Below are positions 39,748-43,729 of a stretch of DNA of 43,729 bases, one piece after another. Below the pieces are notes generated by a model that was not told where the DNA came from, did not search any database, and worked only from the letters and a program-made list of their open reading frames with translations. The first letter of the stretch is position 1. Each line of letters starts with the position of its first letter. Where the stretch lies: assembly GCF_918698095.1 (NCBI RefSeq), contig NZ_CAKKLY010000040.1, forward strand, positions 1 to 43,729. The letters are read 5' to 3'. Source of the DNA: Arthrobacter sp. Bi83. Its GTDB lineage: Bacteria > Actinomycetota > Actinomycetes > Actinomycetales > Micrococcaceae. A program made the translations under genes and the position numbers.

Positions 39748-40866
39748 ATGATCATCGGTGTCCCCAAAGAGATCAAGAACAACGAATTCCGAGTCGCCAT
39801 CACCGCTGCCGGCGTTCACGAGTTCCGCACCCACGGCCACACGGTCCTTCTTGAGCGCGGCGCAGGCTTGGGCTCGGGCATCACGGACGAGGAATACGCC
39901 ATCGCCGGCGCCGAAATCGTCACCGACGCCGACGAGGTCTGGGCCCGCGCGGACATGGTCATGAAGGTCAAGGAACCCATCGCCGCGGAATACCACCGCT
40001 TCCGCAAGGACCTGATTCTCTTCACCTACCTCCACCTCGCCGCCGAACCTGAACTCACCGCCGAGCTCATCAACTCCGGCGTCACCGCCATCGCCTACGA
40101 AACCGTCCAGGAAGGCCGCACCCTTCCGCTGCTCGCCCCGATGTCCGAGGTCGCAGGCCGGCTCTCAGTCCAGGTCGGGGCCACCTCCCTCATGGCCCCC
40201 GCCGGCGGCAAGGGCGTGCTCCTGGGCGGCGTCCCGGGCGTCCGCCCGGCCAAGGTCGTCGTCCTCGGCGCCGGTGTGGCCGGCACCAACGCCGCCGCCA
40301 TGGCCCTGGGCCTGGGCGCGGACGTCACCATCCTGGACATCAACATCAACCGCCTGCGGGAACTCGATGCCCAGTACCAGGGCCGCCTGAAGACCGTCGC
40401 ATCCAACAAGTACGAGATCGAAAAGTCCGTCGTCGACGCCGACCTGGTCATCGGCTCCGTCCTGATCCCCGGCGCCAAGGCCCCCAAGCTCGTCACCAAC
40501 GAACTCGTCGCCCGCATGAAGCCCGGCTCCGTGCTCGTCGACATCGCCGTGGACCAGGGCGGCTGCTTCGAAGACACCCACCCCACCACGCATCAGGAAC
40601 CCACGTACAAGGTCCACAACACGATCTTTTACTGCGTGGCCAACATGCCCGGCGCCGTCCCGAACACCTCCACCTACGCCCTGACCAACGTCACGCTCCG
40701 CTACGGCGTCGCCCTGGCCAATCTCGGCGTCCGTGCAGCGTTCGACCGCGATCCCGCCCTGGCCGCAGGCCTGAACATCGCCGCAGGACACGTGGCACAC
40801 CACTCGGTCTCCGAGGCCCACGACCTGCCCCTGGTATCCGACTGGCACGAGCTGGTCTCCGCGTAG
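39748..40866 (+). CDS. ald: Alanine dehydrogenase
   Basis: A 372-residue NAD enzyme that interconverts alanine with pyruvate plus ammonia. M-I-I-G-V-P-K-E-I-K-N-N-E-F-R-V gives substrate Arg15; K-V-K-E-P has Lys75; T-Y-L-H-L-A has catalytic His96; the NAD loop is G-A-G-V-A-G-T-N; D-I-A-V-D-Q-G-G holds the catalytic Asp. Length and motifs are typical. It lets cells use alanine as carbon and nitrogen source. GGAG upstream serves ATG 39748; TATTCT (39683-39688) may be its -10. The divergent PucR gene is its likely activator. Confidence 0.96.
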   Translation: MIIGVPKEIKNNEFRVAITAAGVHEFRTHGHTVLLERGAGLGSGITDEEYAIAGAEIVTDADEVWARADMVMKVKEPIAAEYHRFRKDLILFTYLHLAAEPELTAELINSGVTAIAYETVQEGRTLPLLAPMSEVAGRLSVQVGATSLMAPAGGKGVLLGGVPGVRPAKVVVLGAGVAGTNAAAMALGLGADVTILDININRLRELDAQYQGRLKTVASNKYEIEKSVVDADLVIGSVLIPGAKAPKLVTNELVARMKPGSVLVDIAVDQGGCFEDTHPTTHQEPTYKVHNTIFYCVANMPGAVPNTSTYALTNVTLRYGVALANLGVRAAFDRDPALAAGLNIAAGHVAHHSVSEAHDLPLVSDWHELVSA

Positions 40867-40880
40867 CCCGCCGGAGTTAG

Positions 40881-40948
40881 CATCGGCTGCTCCATAGCCG
40901 CCCTTTTGGACCCCCAGAACGGCAGTTACGGAGCAGCCGATCGCTGTT
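40881..40948. terminator. Hairpin between convergent ald and Gfo/Idh genes
   Basis: ATCGGCTGCTCC (40882-40893) pairs perfectly with 40930-40941; the loop can pair further. TCGCTGTTT follows. It likely stops both genes. Confidence 0.7.
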
Positions 40949-40958
40949 TAAGCCCGCC

Positions 40959-42062
40959 TTAAGCCAAGGCCCGGGCTTGCTCAATCAGTTTCAGCACGTC
41001 GACCGGGCCGGCCGGATCGACCGGAACCGGCAGCGGCGAGGATGCGCCGCCGTCGGAAATCTTGTCCGCAAGGATCCGGTAGAACTCCGGGTAGGCGCCG
41101 CGCTCTGTGGACAGCCGGTCGAGGTGCCCGTCGCGGCCCAGCTTCCCGGCCCACTCGGGCGCTTCGACACCGTACTCTTCGTCCAGCGGTCCCCCGCCGG
41201 CAACAATGTAGGGCTCCTGCGGGTCCACGCCGTGCTTGGTGAAGGCCCCCTCGGATCCGAGCACCCGGTAGCGGGGACCCTGCTGGGCGCACAGCATGTT
41301 CATCCAGAGGTGGCTCAGCACGCCGGACTCGTGCCGCACCGCCAGGAAGCAGTCGTCGTCCACCCTCTCGCCGGGGCGCCGCGCCAGGAGCTCCGCGTGC
41401 ACCACCTCGCCCGGCCCGAAGAGCACGAGTGCCTGGTCCAGCAGGTGCGTGCCAAGGTCGAACAGGACGCCACCGCCGTCGGCCGCCGTGGCCTCCGCCT
41501 TCCAGGCCTTGGACACCTCCGGGGACCACCGCTCGAACCGGGATTCGAACCGCGTTACCTTCCCCAGCGAACCTTCAGCCAACAGCTCCTTGACGGTGAG
41601 GTAATCGCCGTCCCAGCGGCGGTTCTGGAACACTGTCAGCACCCTGCCCAGACGGGCTGCCAGTTCGATCAGTTCCTGACCCTGCCCGCTGGTCACCGCG
41701 AAGGGCTTGTCCACCACGACGTCGAGCCCCGCCTCCAGGGCGGCCTTCGCCAAGGGGTAGTGGGTGGCCGGAGGCGTCCCCAGGACCACGAGGTCAAGGT
41801 CGGCCGCCAGCGCGAGGACGGCCTCTCCGTCGGCCACTGTTTTCACACCCGGATAACGTCCCAGCGCGGCCGTCTGGCGTCCGGCATCGGACGTTGCGAT
41901 AACGTCCAGCGAGTACCGGGAATTGGCCGCGATCAGCGGCGCGTGGAAGACGCTTCCGGACAGGCCGTAACCCATCACGGCGGTGCGAATGGGCTGGCCG
42001 GCGTCAGCCGGCTCGGGCCGGGAGGCCGCGGACAGGGGCGAGGAGGAGGAGTCGGTGCTCAT
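40959..42062 (-). CDS. Gfo/Idh/MocA family oxidoreductase
   Basis: A 367-residue NAD(P) enzyme. The Rossmann part has A-V-M-G-Y-G-L-S-G-S-V-F-H-A-P and V-V-V-D-K-P-F-A (the E-K-P motif with Asp). The C-terminal alpha/beta domain has G-G-G-V-L-F-D-L-G-T-H-L-L-D-Q with the catalytic-type D and H. Acts on sugars, inositols or related polyols; exact substrate unknown. A 20-residue Ser/Pro-rich N-terminus is extra. It begins 9 nt after the TetR stop, so the two are one operon. Confidence 0.88.
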   Translation of the reverse strand: MSTDSSSSPLSAASRPEPADAGQPIRTAVMGYGLSGSVFHAPLIAANSRYSLDVIATSDAGRQTAALGRYPGVKTVADGEAVLALAADLDLVVLGTPPATHYPLAKAALEAGLDVVVDKPFAVTSGQGQELIELAARLGRVLTVFQNRRWDGDYLTVKELLAEGSLGKVTRFESRFERWSPEVSKAWKAEATAADGGGVLFDLGTHLLDQALVLFGPGEVVHAELLARRPGERVDDDCFLAVRHESGVLSHLWMNMLCAQQGPRYRVLGSEGAFTKHGVDPQEPYIVAGGGPLDEEYGVEAPEWAGKLGRDGHLDRLSTERGAYPEFYRILADKISDGGASSPLPVPVDPAGPVDVLKLIEQARALA

Positions 42063-42071
42063 GGTGCAACG

Positions 42072-42692
42072 CTACTCCGCAGGCCCCACCACACGCGTGA
42101 CAAGCTGGCGCCATGACTCCTCGAGGCGCCCCGGGGAAACCCCGTGCACCCGTACCGCATGGAGCAGCCGCTCCGGATCCAGGGTAGCGCTGAGGGACAC
42201 CGCCATAAGCCACGGGTCCGCGTCGAAGCCGGCGGCGCGCAGCAGATGCTCAATGTGCCGGTGCCACAGGACAGCGGCCGGCACCTCAAACCGGTTGTAC
42301 GGCGAGTGGTCCGCGGCCCGGGCCAGGTCGCCGTACTCCAGGACGTAGCCGATGCGCCCGGCACCAAAGGCGATGAGCCGCTCAAGGGGCGGAGCCCCCG
42401 GGCCCAGCGGCGGCGGCCCGAACATGAAACGGCTCTGGAACTCGGCCTCGGCGGCACTGAGCAGGGTCATCATGAGCCCGGCCCTGCTGCCGAAGCGGCG
42501 GAAAACGGTCCCCTTACCCACGCCGGCGCGTTCGGCCAGCTTGTCCATCGTGAGGCCGTCCACGCCGCATTCGTCGATCAGTTCCCGGGCGGCGCAGAGG
42601 AGCAGTTCCCGGTTCCGGGCGGCATCGCTGCGTTCCTGGCCGGACCCGAAGGGGGTTCCGGAGCGGATTGGGATGAGGCTCACACAAAACAT
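42072..42692 (-). CDS. TetR family regulator
   Basis: A 206-residue regulator. The HTH is R-N-R-E-L-L-L-C-A-A-R-E-L-I, L-T-M-D-K-L-A-E-R-A-G-V-G-K-G-T-V-F-R-R-F-G-S-R. ATG 42692 has no ribosome binding site and a TATTAT box sits about 13 bp upstream, so the mRNA may be leaderless; GTG 42683 is an alternative. First gene of an operon with the Gfo/Idh enzyme and divergent from an FMN reductase gene. The dyad at 42714-42727 is its likely operator. Confidence 0.87.
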   Translation of the reverse strand: MFCVSLIPIRSGTPFGSGQERSDAARNRELLLCAARELIDECGVDGLTMDKLAERAGVGKGTVFRRFGSRAGLMMTLLSAAEAEFQSRFMFGPPPLGPGAPPLERLIAFGAGRIGYVLEYGDLARAADHSPYNRFEVPAAVLWHRHIEHLLRAAGFDADPWLMAVSLSATLDPERLLHAVRVHGVSPGRLEESWRQLVTRVVGPAE

Positions 42693-42713
42693 TCTAGACC
42701 GGGGAATAATATC

Positions 42714-42727
42714 CGGACCGTAGTCCG
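42714..42727. promoter_or_regulatory. TetR operator candidate before the FMN reductase
   Basis: CGGAC-CGTA-GTCCG is a perfect dyad next to the TetR promoter box, in the 118-bp divergent spacer. Confidence 0.6.
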
Positions 42728-42810
42728 TTTAGTATCGGTGAAGGCCTAAGACGCCTCCAACAACCAACCAGCCGGCGGAGCGTTCCGCGGCCTGATATCA
42801 AGGAGTTCAC

Positions 42811-43377
42811 ATGTCCAAGAGCACCGTACTCGCCCTGGTCGGCAGCCTCCGCGCCGAATCCACCAACCGCAAGCTCGCCGAGGCCATCCAGCTGAACGCC
42901 CCGGAGAACCTTGAAATCGTGATCCACGAAACCCTGGGCAACCTCCCCTTCTACAACGAGGACGTCGACGTCGAAGGCCAGGTGCCCGAAGCTGCCGCTG
43001 CCCTGCGCGCCGCAGCCAATGAGGCCGACGCCCTGCTTCTGGTCACCCCGGAGCACAACGGCACCATGCCCGCCTCGCTGAAGAACGCCATTGACTGGCT
43101 GTCCCGCCCGTTCGGCGCCGGCGCCCTCGCAGGCAAGCCCACCGCCGTCGTCGGTACCGCCTTCGGCCAGTTCGGTGGCGTCTGGGCCCAGGACGAGGCC
43201 CGCAAGGCCGCCGGCATCGCCGGTGCCCGCATCCTTGAGGACGTCAAGCTGGCCGTACCCGGTTCCATGGTCCGCTTCGCGGAGACCCACCCGAAGGACG
43301 ACGCCGAGGTTGTTGAGCAGATCAAGGGCATCTTCGGCGCCCTCGCCGCTGCCGAGAAGGCCGAGGCAGCAGCCTAG
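42811..43377 (+). CDS. NAD(P)H-dependent FMN reductase family protein
   Basis: A 188-residue flavodoxin-like reductase. V-G-S-L-R-A-E-S-T-N-R-K-L-A at the start binds FMN phosphate; T-P-E-H-N-G-T-M-P-A-S-L-K-N-A-I-D-W-L-S-R-P is the flavin-ring loop typical of NADPH-dependent FMN/quinone/azo reductases; G-Q-F-G-G follows. It reduces quinones, azo dyes or FMN. AAGGAG precedes ATG 42811. The divergent TetR gene is a likely repressor responding to a quinone-like compound (inference). Confidence 0.92.
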   Translation: MSKSTVLALVGSLRAESTNRKLAEAIQLNAPENLEIVIHETLGNLPFYNEDVDVEGQVPEAAAALRAAANEADALLLVTPEHNGTMPASLKNAIDWLSRPFGAGALAGKPTAVVGTAFGQFGGVWAQDEARKAAGIAGARILEDVKLAVPGSMVRFAETHPKDDAEVVEQIKGIFGALAAAEKAEAAA

Positions 43378-43391
43378 TCCAGGCTCTTTCA

Positions 43392-43436
43392 GCAAACGCC
43401 CCCGGCACGTCACCGTTGCCGGGGGCGTTTGCCTTT
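43392..43436 (+). terminator. Rho-independent terminator after the FMN reductase
   Basis: GCAAACGCCCCCGGCA (43392-43407) pairs perfectly with 43417-43432, followed by CTTT. It lies 14 bp past the stop. Confidence 0.85.
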
Positions 43437-43598
43437 CCGCTTCTCGCCCGGCATGGCAGCCCGGTTGGCGGTCCACCGGCGCAACCATTCCGTGACTGAG
43501 CTGCGGCCGAACTGTCACCGCCACTCCGTTCCCCGCCGACTTCCGCCGCCGTAACGTTGAGTTACCGGACGTACCGGAGCAGGAAGTGCGGTGCAGTC

Positions 43599-43729
43599 AT
43601 GACGAGCAGCCAGGGCGGAAGGGCGCGTACGACGGCGTCTGCCGCCTTTTGCCTGTTGCTTCCGTTGTGGCTGGGGTCCTGCGCGGCTCCGCCGGCATTT
43701 TCCGAAAATGCCGGCGCCGGACACACCCC
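43599..43729 (+). CDS. Lipoprotein, 5' end only
   Basis: The first 43 codons of a protein that runs off the window. A basic start (R-A-R) leads to a hydrophobic core and the lipobox L-G-S-C (Cys at about residue 28), so it should be lipid-anchored outside the membrane. The mature part seen (A-A-P-P-A-F-S-E-N-A-G-A-G) is a typical flexible linker. Function cannot be told. The ribosome binding site is weak and distant (AGGAA at 43581-43585). A perfect palindrome lies right after the lipobox codons. Confidence 0.55.
   Translation, partial: MTSSQGGRARTTASAAFCLLLPLWLGSCAAPPAFSENAGAGHT
43691..43715. repeat. Perfect 25-bp palindrome in the lipoprotein coding start
   Basis: GCCGGCATTTTC (43691-43702), one C, then GAAAATGCCGGC (43704-43715). 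It encodes A-F-S-E-N-A. Confidence 0.7.

Noticed and set aside
41530..41555. GGATTCGAACCG, like the T-arm of a tRNA read in reverse
   Set aside because: It lies inside the Gfo/Idh coding region (F-E-S-R-F-E-R-W) and no cloverleaf can be built around it.

Overview
The window is a 43.7 kb stretch of very GC-rich chromosome. Its codon third positions are strongly GC-biased, it uses GTG and TTG starts, and its gene families are typical of Actinobacteria. The mix of mannitol PTS, CycA-type permease, QorR/QorB pair, DasR-like palindrome and many MFS transporters fits a soil Micrococcaceae such as Arthrobacter or Pseudarthrobacter. This is inference; no rRNA or other taxonomic marker lies in the window. 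I see no tRNA, rRNA, CRISPR array, insertion sequence, prophage or integrase.

Layout. 1-9 kb: the end of an amino-acid permease; a flavin oxidase behind a perfect palindrome; an MBL-rhodanese fusion and a universal stress protein; a GNAT-AAA ATPase fusion followed 8 nt later by a seven-helix protein resembling transmembrane terpene cyclases; an LtrA pseudogene; a gluQ plus HD-phosphohydrolase pair on the minus strand; an AsnC regulator. 9-16.6 kb: a secreted zinc peptidase with ten propeller-type repeats, a divergent Lrp/LysE export pair, a minus-strand DUF456-TPR-NTF2 cluster and malic enzyme. 16.6-24.9 kb: a TetR gene carrying two DasR-like (dre) palindromes, four MFS transporters, an RraA-family protein and an autoregulated MarR-MFS operon. 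25-30.5 kb: cycA; a TetR plus alpha/alpha-toroid cyclase-like operon divergent from a DUF2306 gene with two identical operators; a redox-sensing HxlR/QorB pair. 30.6-36.4 kb: a carbohydrate module (TetR-mtlA-mtlD) divergent from PTS enzyme I. 36.4-43.7 kb: an alpha/beta hydrolase, an orphan excisionase-like HTH, a PucR regulator divergent from alanine dehydrogenase, a TetR-Gfo/Idh operon divergent from an FMN reductase, and the start of a lipoprotein.

How the genes work together. Many units are a regulator divergent from, or just upstream of, one transport or enzyme gene, with a readable inverted repeat between them. Mannitol import and phosphorylation (MtlA, powered by enzyme I), oxidation of mannitol-1-P (MtlD), malate decarboxylation and alanine deamination all feed central carbon. 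The dre-like sites hint that malic enzyme or the TetR/MFS genes may be tied to amino-sugar control. There is no obvious new defence or mobile system. The most unusual items are the GNAT-AAA plus terpene-cyclase-like pair, the paired dre-like sites, and the TetR/toroid/DUF2306 locus. All calls come from reading the sequence and family knowledge; no database search was possible.
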